In this document: positions 26,101 through 38,387 of the stretch, piece after piece | Position numbering within the stretch: position 1 is the stretch's first letter | Layout: each line of letters begins with the position of its first letter | Assembly (NCBI RefSeq): GCF_026230105.1 | Contig: NC_079480.1 | Coordinates: forward strand, 20,378,488 to 20,442,487 | Length of the DNA stretch: 64,000 nt | Source of the DNA: Diorhabda sublineata | Lineage: Eukaryota; Arthropoda; Insecta; Coleoptera; Chrysomelidae | Reading direction: 5' to 3' | Position numbers and translations under genes: made by a program | Notes under the pieces: generated by a model | The model's database searches: none | Told to the model about the DNA's origin: nothing | The model's input: the letters and a program-made list of their open reading frames with translations, nothing else

Positions 26101-28628
26101 CTATCTTCCTAATTTGAAGTCGCATTTCAACATTTCTCATATATTCGAGTGAGTTTGCATCTAACTTTGTCAGATATCATCGAATAACATCCATTGAAGC
26201 CCATTGAAGTCAACTGTCACTTTGTAATAATTGAAAATGTTCAAAGTCTATCTTCCTAATTTGAAGTCGCATTTCAACATTTCTCATATATTCGAGTGAG
26301 TTTGCATCTAACTTTTTCAGATATCATCGAATAACATCCATTGAAGCCCATTGAAGTCAACTGTCACTTTGTAATAATTGAAAATGTTCAAAGTCTATCT
26401 TCCTAAATTGAAGTCGAATTTCAACATTTCTCATATATTTGAGTGAGTTTGCATCTAACTTTGTCGGATATCATCGAATAACATCCATTGAAGCCCATTG
26501 AGGTCAACTGTCACTTTGTAATAATTGAAAATTTTCAAAGTCTATCTTCTTAATTTGAAGTCGAATTTCAACATTTCTCATATATTTGAGTGAGTTTGCA
26601 TCTAACTTTGTCAGATATCATCGAACAACATCCATTGAAGCCCATTGAGGTCAACTCACTTTGTAATAATTGAAATTTTTCAAAGTCTATCTTCCTAATT
26701 TGAAGTCGCATTTCAACATTTCTCATATATTCGAGTGAGTTTGCATCTAACTTTGTCAGATATCATCGAATAACATCCATTGAAGCCCATTGAGGTCAAC
26801 TGTCACTTTGTAATAATTGAAAATTTTCAAAGTCTATCTTCCTAATTTGAAGTCGAATTTCAACATTTCTCATATATTTGAGTGAGTTTGCATCTAACTT
26901 TGTCAGATATCATCGAATAACATCCATTGAAGCCCATTGAGGTCAACTGTCATTTTGTAATAATTGAAAATTTTCAAAGTCTATCTTCCTAATTTGAAGT
27001 CGCATTTCAACATTTCTCATATATTCGAGTGAGTTTGCATCTAACTTTGTCAGATATCATCGAATAACATCCATTGAAGCCCATTGAAGTCAACTGTCAC
27101 TTTGTAATAATTGAAAATGTTCAAAGTCTATCTTCCTAATTTGAAGTCGCATTTCAACATTTCTCATATATTCGAGTGAGTTTGCATCTAACTTTTTCAG
27201 ATATCATCGAATAACATCGATTGAAGCCCATTGAGGTCAACTGTCACTTTGTAATAATTGAAAATTTTCAAAGTCTATCTTCCTAATTTGAAGTCGCATT
27301 TCAACATTTCTCATATATTTGAGTGAGTTTGCATCTAACTTTGTCAGATATCATCGAATAACATCGATTAAAGCCCATTGAGGTCAACTGTCACTTTGTA
27401 ATAATTGAAAATTTTCAAAGTCTATCTTCCTAATTTGAAGTCGAATTTCAACATTTCTCATATATTTGAGTGAGTTTGCATCTAACTTTGTCAGATATCA
27501 TCGAATAACATCCATTGAAGCCCATTGAGGTCAACTGTCACTTTGTAATAATTGAAAATTTTCAAAGTCTATCTTCCTAATTTGAAGTCGAATTTCAACA
27601 TTTATCATATATTTGAGTGAGTTTGCATCTAACTTTGTCAGATATCATCGAATAACATCCATTGAAGCCCATTGAGGTCAACTGTCACTTTGTAATAATT
27701 GAAAATTTTCAAAGTCTATCTTCATAATTTGAAGTCGCATTTCAACATTTCTCATATATTCGAGTGAGTTTGCATCTAACTTTGTCAGATATCATCGAAT
27801 AACATCCATTGAAGCCCATTGAGGTCAACTGTCACTTTGTAATAATTGAAAATTTTCAAAGTCTATCTTCCTAATTTGAAGTCGAATTTCAACATTTCTC
27901 ATATATTTGAGTGAGTTTGCATCTAACTTTGTCAGATATCATCGAATAACATCCATTGAAGCCCATTGAGGTCAACTGTCATTTTGTAATAATTGAAAAT
28001 TTTCAAAGTCTATCTTCCTAATTTGAAGTCGCATTTCAACATTTCTCATATATTCGAGTGAGTTTGCATCTAACTTTTTCAGATATCATCGAATAACATC
28101 GATTGAAGCCCATTGAGGTCAACTGTCACTTCGTAATAATTGAAAATTTTCAAAGTCTATCTTCCTAATTTGAAGTCGCATTTCAACATTTCTCATATAT
28201 TTGAGTGAGTTTGCATCTAACTTTGTCAGATATCATCGAATAACATCGATTGAAGCCCATTGAGGTCAACTGTCACTTTGTAATAATTGAAAATTTTCAA
28301 AGTCTATCTTCCTAATTTGAAGTCGAATTTCAACATTTCTCATATATTTGAGTGAGTTTACATCTAACTTTGTCAGATATCATCGAATAACATCCATTGA
28401 AGCCCATTGAGGTCAACTGTCACTTTGTAATAATTGAAAATTTTCAAAGTCTATCTTCCTAATTTGAAGTCGAATTTCAACATTTATCATATATTTGAGT
28501 GAGTTTGCATCTAACTTTGTCAGATATCATCGAATAACATCCATTGAAGCCCATTGAGGTCAACTGTCACTTTGTAATAATTGAAAATTTTCAAAGTCTA
28601 TCTTCCTAATTTGAAGTCGCATTTCAAC
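23158..28628. repeat. Downstream copy of the 5.5-kb block
   Basis: Right-hand partner of 15,690-21,160 at +7468 bp. It contains the ATTGGGG block at 25,771, the 145-bp monomer at 26,653 and the CTTCATAATT and CTTCGTAATA landmarks in the same order. Identity stops near 28,640, where TATATTTGAG replaces the TATATTCGAG of the left copy and a new local 735-bp duplication begins. Confidence 0.88.
25200..28620. repeat. 3.4-kb block copied with loss of one monomer
   Basis: Matches about 30,915-34,190. GCATTCCAAC at 25,396/31,109 and ATTGGGGTC at 25,771/31,484 give 5713 bp. AACTCACTTTG at 26,653/32,219, CTTCATAATT at 27,720/33,286, CTTCGT at 28,129/33,695 and CATTTATCAT at 28,481/34,047 give 5566 bp. 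The 147-bp step comes from one monomer (the one with TTGTCGGATATC and CTTCTTAATT) missing from the right copy near 32,100-32,200. Private changes in the right copy include GAATAAAATCC near 32,045 and ACTTGGTCAG near 33,052. Confidence 0.85.
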
Positions 28629-29355
28629 ATTTCTCATATATTTGAGTGAGTTTGCATCTAACTTTGTCAGATATCATCGAATAACATCCATTGAAGCCCA
28701 TTGAGGTCAACTGTCATTTTGTAATAATTGAAAATTTTCAAAGTCTATCTTCCTAATTTGAAGTCGCATTTCAACATTTCTCATATATTCGAGTGAGTTT
28801 GCATCTAACTTTTTCAGATATCATCGAATAACATCGATTGAAGCCCATTGAGGTCAACTGTCACTTCGTAATAATTGAAAATTTTCAAAGTCTATCTTCC
28901 TAATTTGAAGTCGCATTTCAACATTTCTCATATATTTGAGTGAGTTTGCATCTAACTTTGTCAGATATCATCGAATAACATCGATTGAAGCCCATTGAGG
29001 TCAACTGTCACTTTGTAATAATTGAAAATTTTCAAAGTCTATCTTCCTAATTTGAAGTCGAATTTCAACATTTCTCATATATTTGAGTGAGTTTACATCT
29101 AACTTTGTCAGATATCATCGAATAACATCCATTGAAGCCCATTGAGGTCAACTGTCACTTTGTAATAATTGAAAATTTTCAAAGTCTATCTTCCTAATTT
29201 GAAGTCGAATTTCAACATTTATCATATATTTGAGTGAGTTTGCATCTAACTTTGTCAGATATCATCGAATAACATCCATTGAAGCCCATTGAGGTCAACT
29301 GTCACTTTGTAATAATTGAAAATTTTCAAAGTCTATCTTCCTAATTTGAAGTCGC
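27886..29355. repeat. 735-bp (5-monomer) tandem duplication
   Basis: Adjacent copies at about 27,886-28,620 and 28,621-29,355. CTTCGTAATA at 28,129/28,864 and CATTTATCAT at 28,481/29,216 are exactly 735 bp apart, five full monomers. The first monomer of copy 2 starts with CGCATTTC where copy 1 has CGAATTTC, marking the join. Confidence 0.82.
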
Positions 29356-32300
29356 ATTTCAACATTTCTCATATATTCGAGTGAGTTTGCATCTAACTTT
29401 GTCAGATATCATCGAATAACATCCATTGAAGCCCATTGAGGTCAACTGTCACTTTGTAATAATTGAAAATTTTCAAAGTCTATCTTCCTAATTTGAAGTC
29501 GCATTTCAACATTTCTCATATATTTGAGTGAGTTTGCATCTAACTTTGTCAGATATCATCGAATAACATCGATTGAAGCCCATTGAGGTCAACTGTCACT
29601 TTGTAATAATTGAAAATTTTCAAAGTCTATCTTCATAATTTGAAGTCGCATTTCAACATTTCTCATATATTCGAGTGAGTTTGCATCTAACTTTGTCAGA
29701 TATCATCGAATAACATCCATTGAAGCCCATTGAGGTCAACTGTCACTTTGTAATAATTGAAAATTTTCAAAGTCTATCTTCCTAATTTGAAGTCGAATTT
29801 CAACATTTCTCATATATTTGAGTGAGTTTGCATCTAACTTTGTCAGATATCATCGAATAACATCCATTGAAGCCCATTGAGGTCAACTGTCATTTTGTAA
29901 TAATTGAAAATTTTCAAAGTCTATCTTCCTAATTTGAAGTCGCATTTCAACATTTCTCATATATTCGAGTGAGTTTGCATCTAACTTTTTCAGATATCAT
30001 CGAATAACATCGATTGAAGCCCATTGAGGTCAACTGTCACTTCGTAATAATTGAAAATTTTCAAAGTCTATCTTCCTAATTTGAAGTCGCATTTCAACAT
30101 TTCTCATATATTTGAGTGAGTTTGCATCTAACTTTGTCAGATATCATCGAATAACATCGATTGAAGCCCATTGAGGTCAACTGTCACTTTGTAATAATTG
30201 AAAATTTTCAAAGTCTATCTTCCTAATTTGAAGTCGAATTTCAACATTTCTCATATATTTGAGTGAGTTTACATCTAACTTTGTCAGATATCATCGAATA
30301 ACATCCATTGAAGCCCATTGAGGTCAACTGTCACTTTGTAATAATTGAAAATTTTCAAAGTCTATCTTCCTAATTTGAAGTCGAATTTCAACATTTATCA
30401 TATATTTGAGTGAGTTTGCATCTAACTTTGTCAGATATCATCGAATAACATCCATTGAAGCCCATTGAGGTCAACTGTCACTTTGTAATAATTGAAAATT
30501 TTCAAAGTCTATCTTCCTAATTTGAAGTCGCATTTCAACATTTCTCATATATTCGAGTGAGTTTGCATCTAACTTTGTCAGATATCATCGAATAACATCC
30601 ATTGAAGCCCATTGAGGTCAACTGTCACTTTGTAATAATTGAAAATTTTCAAAGTCTATCTTCCTAATTTGAAGTCGCATTTCAACATTTCTCATATATT
30701 TGAGTGAGTTTGCATCTAACTTTGTCAGATATCATCGAATAACATCGATTGAAGCCCATTGAGGTCAACTGTCAATTTGTAATATTTGAAAATTTTCAAA
30801 GTCTATCTTCCTAATTTGAAGTAGCATTTCTCATATATTCGAGTGAGTTTGCATCTAACTTTTTCAGATATCATCGAATAACATCGATTGAAGCCCATTA
30901 GGTCAACTGTCACTTTGTAATAATTGAAAATTTTCAAAGTCTATCTTCCTAATTTGAAGTCGCATTTCAACATTTCTCATATATTCGAGTGAGTTTGCAT
31001 CTAACTTTTTCAGATATCATCGAATAACATCGATTGAAGCCCATTGAGGTCAACTGTCACTTCGTAATAATTGAAAATTTTCAAAGTCTATCTTCCTAAT
31101 TTGAAGTCGCATTCCAACATTTCTCATATATTTGAGTGAGTTTGCATCTAACTTTGTCAGATATCATCGAATAACATCGATTGAAGCCCATTGAGGTCAA
31201 CTGTCACTTTGTAATAATTGAAAATTTTCAAAGTCTATCTTCCTAATTTGAAGTCGAATTTCAACATTTCTCATATATTTGAGTGAGTTTACATCTAACT
31301 TTGTCAGATATCATCGAATAACATCCATTGAAGCCCATTGAGGTCAACTGTCACTTTGTAATAATTGAAAATTTTCAAAGTCTATCTTCCTAATTTGAAG
31401 TCGCATTTCAACATTTCTCATATATTTGAGTGAGTTTGCATCTAACTTTGTCAGATATCATCGAATAACATCGATTGAAGCCCATTGGGGTCAACTGTCA
31501 ATTTGTAATATTTGAAAATTTTCAAAGTCTATCTTCCTAATTTGAAGTAGCATTTCTCATATATTCGAGTGAGTTTGCATCTTACTTTTTCAGATATCAT
31601 CGAATAACATCGATTGAAGCCCATTAGGTCAACTGTCACTTTGTAATAATTGAAAATTTTCAAAGTCTATCTCCTTAATTTGAAGTCGAATTCCAACATT
31701 TCTCATATATTTGAGTGAGTTTGCATCTAACTTTGTCAGATATCATCGAACAACATCCATTGAAGCCCATTGAGGTCAACTGTCACTTTGTAATAATTGA
31801 AATTTTTCAAAGTCTATCTTCCTAATTTGAAGTCGCATTTCAACATTTCTCATATATTCGAGTGAGTTTGCATCTAACTTTGTCAGATATCATCGAATAA
31901 CATCCATTGAAGCCCATTGAAGTCAACTGTCACTTTGTAATAATTGAAAATGTTCAAAGTCTATCTTCCTAATTTGAAGTCGCATTTCAACATTTCTCAT
32001 ATATTCGAGTGAGTTTGCATCTAACTTTTTCAGATATCATCGAATAAAATCCATTGAAGCCCATTGAAGTCAACTGTCACTTTGTAATAATTGAAAATGT
32101 TCAAAGTCTATCTTCCTAATTTGAAGTCGAATTTCAACATTTCTCATATATTTGAGTGAGTTTGCATCTAACTTTGTCAGATATCATCGAACAACATCCA
32201 TTGAAGCCCATTGAGGTCAACTCACTTTGTAATAATTGAAATTTTTCAAAGTCTATCTTCCTAATTTGAAGTCGCATTTCAACATTTCTCATATATTCGA

Positions 32301-34189
32301 GTGAGTTTGCATCTAACTTTGTCAGATATCATCGAATAACATCCATTGAAGCCCATTGAGGTCAACTGTCACTTTGTAATAATTGAAAATTTTCAAAGTC
32401 TATCTTCCTAATTTGAAGTCGAATTTCAACATTTCTCATATATTTGAGTGAGTTTGCATCTAACTTTGTCAGATATCATCGAATAACATCCATTGAAGCC
32501 CATTGAGGTCAACTGTCATTTTGTAATAATTGAAAATTTTCAAAGTCTATCTTCCTAATTTGAAGTCGCATTTCAACATTTCTCATATATTCGAGTGAGT
32601 TTGCATCTAACTTTGTCAGATATCATCGAATAACATCCATTGAAGCCCATTGAAGTCAACTGTCACTTTGTAATAATTGAAAATGTTCAAAGTCTATCTT
32701 CCTAATTTGAAGTCGCATTTCAACATTTCTCATATATTCGAGTGAGTTTGCATCTAACTTTTTCAGATATCATCGAATAACATCGATTGAAGCCCATTGA
32801 GGTCAACTGTCACTTTGTAATAATTGAAAATTTTCAAAGTCTATCTTCCTAATTTGAAGTCGCATTTCAACATTTCTCATATATTTGAGTGAGTTTGCAT
32901 CTAACTTTGTCAGATATCATCGAATAACATCGATTAAAGCCCATTGAGGTCAACTGTCACTTTGTAATAATTGAAAATTTTCAAAGTCTATCTTCCTAAT
33001 TTGAAGTCGAATTTCAACATTTCTCATATATTTGAGTGAGTTTGCATCTAACTTGGTCAGATATCATCGAATAACATCCATTGAAGCCCATTGAGGTCAA
33101 CTGTCACTTTGTAATAATTGAAAATTTTCAAAGTCTATCTTCCTAATTTGAAGTCGAATTTCAACATTTATCATATATTTGAGTGAGTTTGCATCTAACT
33201 TTGTCAGATATCATCGAATAACATCCATTGAAGCCCATTGAGGTCAACTGTCACTTTGTAATAATTGAAAATTTTCAAAGTCTATCTTCATAATTTGAAG
33301 TCGCATTTCAACATTTCTCATATATTCGAGTGAGTTTGCATCTAACTTTGTCAGATATCATCGAATAACATCCATTGAAGCCCATTGAGGTCAACTGTCA
33401 CTTTGTAATAATTGAAAATTTTCAAAGTCTATCTTCCTAATTTGAAGTCGAATTTCAACATTTCTCATATATTTGAGTGAGTTTGCATCTAACTTTGTCA
33501 GATATCATCGAATAACATCCATTGAAGCCCATTGAGGTCAACTGTCATTTTGTAATAATTGAAAATTTTCAAAGTCTATCTTCCTAATTTGAAGTCGCAT
33601 TTCAACATTTCTCATATATTCGAGTGAGTTTGCATCTAACTTTTTCAGATATCATCGAATAACATCGATTGAAGCCCATTGAGGTCAACTGTCACTTCGT
33701 AATAATTGAAAATTTTCAAAGTCTATCTTCCTAATTTGAAGTCGCATTTCAACATTTCTCATATATTTGAGTGAGTTTGCATCTAACTTTGTCAGATATC
33801 ATCGAATAACATCGATTGAAGCCCATTGAGGTCAACTGTCACTTTGTAATAATTGAAAATTTTCAAAGTCTATCTTCCTAATTTGAAGTCGAATTTCAAC
33901 ATTTCTCATATATTTGAGTGAGTTTACATCTAACTTTGTCAGATATCATCGAATAACATCCATTGAAGCCCATTGAGGTCAACTGTCACTTTGTAATAAT
34001 TGAAAATTTTCAAAGTCTATCTTCCTAATTTGAAGTCGAATTTCAACATTTATCATATATTTGAGTGAGTTTGCATCTAACTTTGTCAGATATCATCGAA
34101 TAACATCCATTGAAGCCCATTGAGGTCAACTGTCACTTTGTAATAATTGAAAATTTTCAAAGTCTATCTTCCTAATTTGAAGTCGCATT

Positions 34190-34760
34190 TCAACATTTCT
34201 CATATATTCGAGTGAGTTTGCATCTAACTTTGTCAGATATCATCGAATAACATCCATTGAAGCCCATTGAGGTCAACTGTCACTTTGTAATAATTGAAAA
34301 TTTTCAAAGTCTATCTTCCTAATTTGAAGTCGCATTTCAACATTTCTCATATATTTGAGTGAGTTTGCATCTAACTTTGTCAGATATCATCGAATAACAT
34401 CGATTGAAGCCCATTGAGGTCAACTGTCAATTTGTAATATTTGAAAATTTTCAAAGTCTATCTTCCTAATTTGAAGTAGCATTTCTCATATATTCGAGTG
34501 AGTTTGCATCTAACTTTTTCAGATATCATCGAATAACATCGATTGAAGACCATTAGGTCAACTGTCACTTTGTAATAATTGAAAATTTTCAAAGTCTATC
34601 TTCCTAATTTGAAGTCGCATTTCAACATTTCTCATATATTCGAGTGAGTTTGCATCTAACTTTTTCAGATATCATCGAATAACATCGATTGAAGCCCATT
34701 GAGGTCAACTATCACTTCGTAATAATTGAAAATTTTCAAAGTCTATCTTCCTAATTTGAA
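34190..34760. repeat. Continuation matching 21.2-21.7 kb
   Basis: The stretch continues the order seen near 21,156-21,726 (displacement 13,034 bp, the sum of 7468 and 5566). It includes a 139-bp monomer (GAAGTAGC at 34,473) followed by a 146-bp monomer. Two private substitutions mark it: GAAGACCATTAGG near 34,546 and AACTATCACTTCG near 34,708. Confidence 0.72.
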
Positions 34761-36330
34761 GTCGCATTTCAACATTTCTCATATATTCGAGTGAGTTTGC
34801 ATCTAACTTTGTCAGATATCATCGAATAACATCCATTGAAGCCCATTGATGTCAACTGTCACTTTGTAATAATTGAAAATGTTCAAAGTCTATCTTCCTA
34901 ATTTGAAGTCGCATTTCAACATTTCTCATATATTCGAGTGAGTTTGCATCTAACTTTTTCAGATATCATCGAATAACATCCATTGAAGCCCATTGAAGTC
35001 AACTGTCACTTTGTAATAATTGAAAATGTTCAAAGTCTATCTTCCTAATTTGAAGTCGAATTTCAACATTTCTCATATATTTGAGTGAGTTTGCATCTAA
35101 CTTTGTCGGATATCATCGAATAACATCCATTGAAGCCCATTGAGGTCAACTGTCACTTTGTAATAATTGAAAATTTTCAAAGTCTATCTTCTTAATTTGA
35201 AGTCGAATTTCAACATTTCTCATATATTTGAGTGAGTTTGCATCTAACTTTGTCAGATATCATCGAACAACATCCATTGAAGCCCATTGAGGTCAACTCA
35301 CTTTGTAATAATTGAAATTTTTCAAAGTCTATCTTCCTAATTTGAAGTCGCATTTCAACATTTCTCATATATTCGAGTGAGTTTGCATCTAACTTTGTCA
35401 GATATCATCGAATAACATCCATTGAAGCCCATTGAGGTCAACTGTCACTTTGTAATAATTGAAAATTTTCAAAGTCTATCTTCCTAATTTGAAGTCGAAT
35501 TTCAACATTTCTCATATATTTGAGTGAGTTTGCATCTAACTTTGTCAGATATCATCGAATAACATCCATTGAAGCCCATTGAGGTCAACTGTCATTTTGT
35601 AATAATTGAAAATTTTCAAAGTCTATCTTCCTAATTTGAAGTCGCATTTCAACATTTCTCATATATTCGAGTGAGTTTGCATGTAACTTTGTCAGATATC
35701 ATCGAATAACATCCATTGAAGCCCATTGAAGTCAACTGTCACTTTGTAATAATTGAAAATGTTCAAAGTCTATCTTCCTAATTTGAAGTCGCATTTCAAC
35801 ATTTCTCATATATTCGAGTGAGTTTGCATCTAACTTTTTCAGATATCATCGAATAACATCGATTGAAGCCCATTGAGGTCAACTGTCACTTTGTAATAAT
35901 TGAAAATTTTCAAAGTCTATCTTCCTAATTTGAAGTCGCATTTCAACATTTCTCATATATTTGAGTGAGTTTGCATCTAACTTTGTCAGATATCATCGAA
36001 TAACATCGATTAAAGCCCATTGAGGTCAACTGTCACTTTGTAATAATTGAAAATTTTCAAAGTCTATCTTCCTAATTTGAAGTCGAATTTCAACATTTCT
36101 CATATATTTGAGTGAGTTTGCATCTAACTTTGTCAGATATCATCGAATAACATCCATTGAAGCCCATTGAGGTCAACTGTCACTTTGTAATAATTGAAAA
36201 TTTTCAAAGTCTATCTTCCTAATTTGAAGTCGAATTTCAACATTTATCATATATTTGAGTGAGTTTGCATCTAACTTTGTCAGATATCATCGAATAACAT
36301 CCATTGAAGCCCATTGAGGTCAACTGTCAT
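34760..36330. repeat. Core satellite with a 145-bp landmark
   Basis: Ordinary core monomers with AACTCACTTTG at 35,295. The order of variants (GAAGTC + GAAAATGTTC pair, then TTGTCGG, then CTTCTTAATT, then GAACAAC + AACTCAC) is the same as at 8.3, 9.2, 18.8, 26.3, 38.6 and 46.2 kb, so this is a recurrent 5- to 6-monomer cassette. CATGTAACTTTG near 35,690 is private. No gene is present. Confidence 0.8.
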
Positions 36331-38387
36331 TTTGTAATAATTGAAAATTTTCAAAGTCTATCTTCCTAATTTGAAGTCGCATTTCAACATTTCTCATATA
36401 TTCGAGTGAGTTTGCATCTAACTTTTTCAGATATCATCGAATAACATCGATTGAAGCCCATTGAGGTCAACTGTCACTTTGTAATAATTGAAAATTTTCA
36501 AAGTCTATCTTCCTAATTTGAAGTCGCATTTCAACATTTCTCATATATTCGAGTGAGTTTGCATCTAACTTTTTCAGATATCATCGAATAACATCGATTG
36601 AAGCCCATTGAGGTCAACTGTCACTTTGTAATAATTGAAAATTTTCAAAGTCTATCTTCCTAATTTGAAGTCGCATTTCAACATTTCTCATATATTTGAG
36701 TGAGTTTGCATCTAACTTTGTCAGATATCATCGAATAACATCCATTGAAGCCCATTGAGGTCAACTGTCATTTTGTAATAATTGAAAATTTTCAAAGTCT
36801 ATCTTCCTAATTTGAAGTCGCATTTCAACATTTCTCATATATTCGAGTGAGTTTGCATCTAACTTTTTCAGATATCATCGAATAACATCGATTGAAGCCC
36901 ATTGAGGTCAACTGTCACTTTGTAATAATTGAAAATTTTCAAAGTCTATCTTCCTAATTTGAAGTCGCATTTCAACATTTCTCATATATTTGAGTGAGTT
37001 TGCATCTAACTTTGTCAGATATCATCGAATAACATCGATTGAAGCCCATTGAGGTCAACTGTCACTTTGTAATAATTGAAAATTTTCAAAGTCTATCTTC
37101 CTAATTTGAAGTCGAATTTCAACATTTCTCATATATTTGAGTGAGTTTACATCTAACTTTGTCGGATATCATCGAATAACATCCATTGAAGCCCATTGAG
37201 GTCAACTGTCACTTTGTAATAATTGAAAATTTTCAAAGTCTATCTTCTTAATTTGAAGTCGAATTTCAACATTTCTCATATATTTGAGTGAGTTTGCATC
37301 TAACTTTGTCAGATATCATCGAACAACATCCATTGAAGCCCATTGAGGTCAACTGTCACTTTGTAATAATTGAAAATTTTCAAAGTCTATCTTCCTAATT
37401 TGAAGTCGCATTTCAACATTTCTCATATATTCGAGTGAGTTTGCATCTAACTTTTTCAGATATCATCGAATAACATCGATTGAAGCCCATTGAGGTCAAC
37501 TGTCACTTTGTAATAATTGAAAATTTTCAAAGTCTATCTTCCTAATTTGAAGTCGCATTTCAACATTTCTCATATATTCGAGTGAGTTTGCATCTAACTT
37601 TTTCAGATATCATCGAATAACATCGATTGAAGCCCATTGAGGTCAACTGTCACTTTGTAATAATTGAAAATTTTCAAAGTCTATCTTCCTAATTTGAAGT
37701 CGCATTTCAACATTTCTCATATATTTGAGTGAGTTTGCATCTAACTTTGTCAGATATCATCGAATAACATCCATTGAAGCCCATTGAGGTCAACTGTCAT
37801 TTTGTAATAATTGAAAATTTTCAAAGTCTATCTTCCTAATTTGAAGTCGCATTTCAACATTTCTCATATATTCGAGTGAGTTTGCATCTAACTTTTTCAG
37901 ATATCATCGAATAACATCGATTGAAGCCCATTGAGGTCAACTGTCACTTTGTAATAATTGAAAATTTTCAAAGTCTATCTTCCTAATTTGAAGTCGCATT
38001 TCAACATTTCTCATATATTTGAGTGAGTTTGCATCTAACTTTGTCAGATATCATCGAATAACATCGATTGAAGCCCATTGAGGTCAACTGTCACTTTGTA
38101 ATAATTGAAAATTTTCAAAGTCTATCTTCCTAATTTGAAGTCGAATTTCAACATTTCTCATATATTTGAGTGAGTTTACATCTAACTTTGTCGGATATCA
38201 TCGAATAACATCCATTGAAGCCCATTGAGGTCAACTGTCACTTTGTAATAATTGAAAATTTTCAAAGTCTATCTTCTTAATTTGAAGTCGAATTTCAACA
38301 TTTCTCATATATTTGAGTGAGTTTGCATCTAACTTTGTCAGATATCATCGAACAACATCCATTGAAGCCCATTGAGGTCAACTGTCA
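36330..38387. repeat. 1029-bp (7-monomer) tandem duplication
   Basis: Two adjacent copies, about 36,330-37,358 and 37,359-38,387. GTTTACATC...TTGTCGGATATC occurs at 37,161 and 38,190 (GTCGG positions), 1029 bp apart, seven full-length monomers with no deletion class inside. The order of CGCATTTC/TATATTCGAG/TTTTTCAG monomers agrees throughout. I saw no private difference within the body of the unit. Confidence 0.85.
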
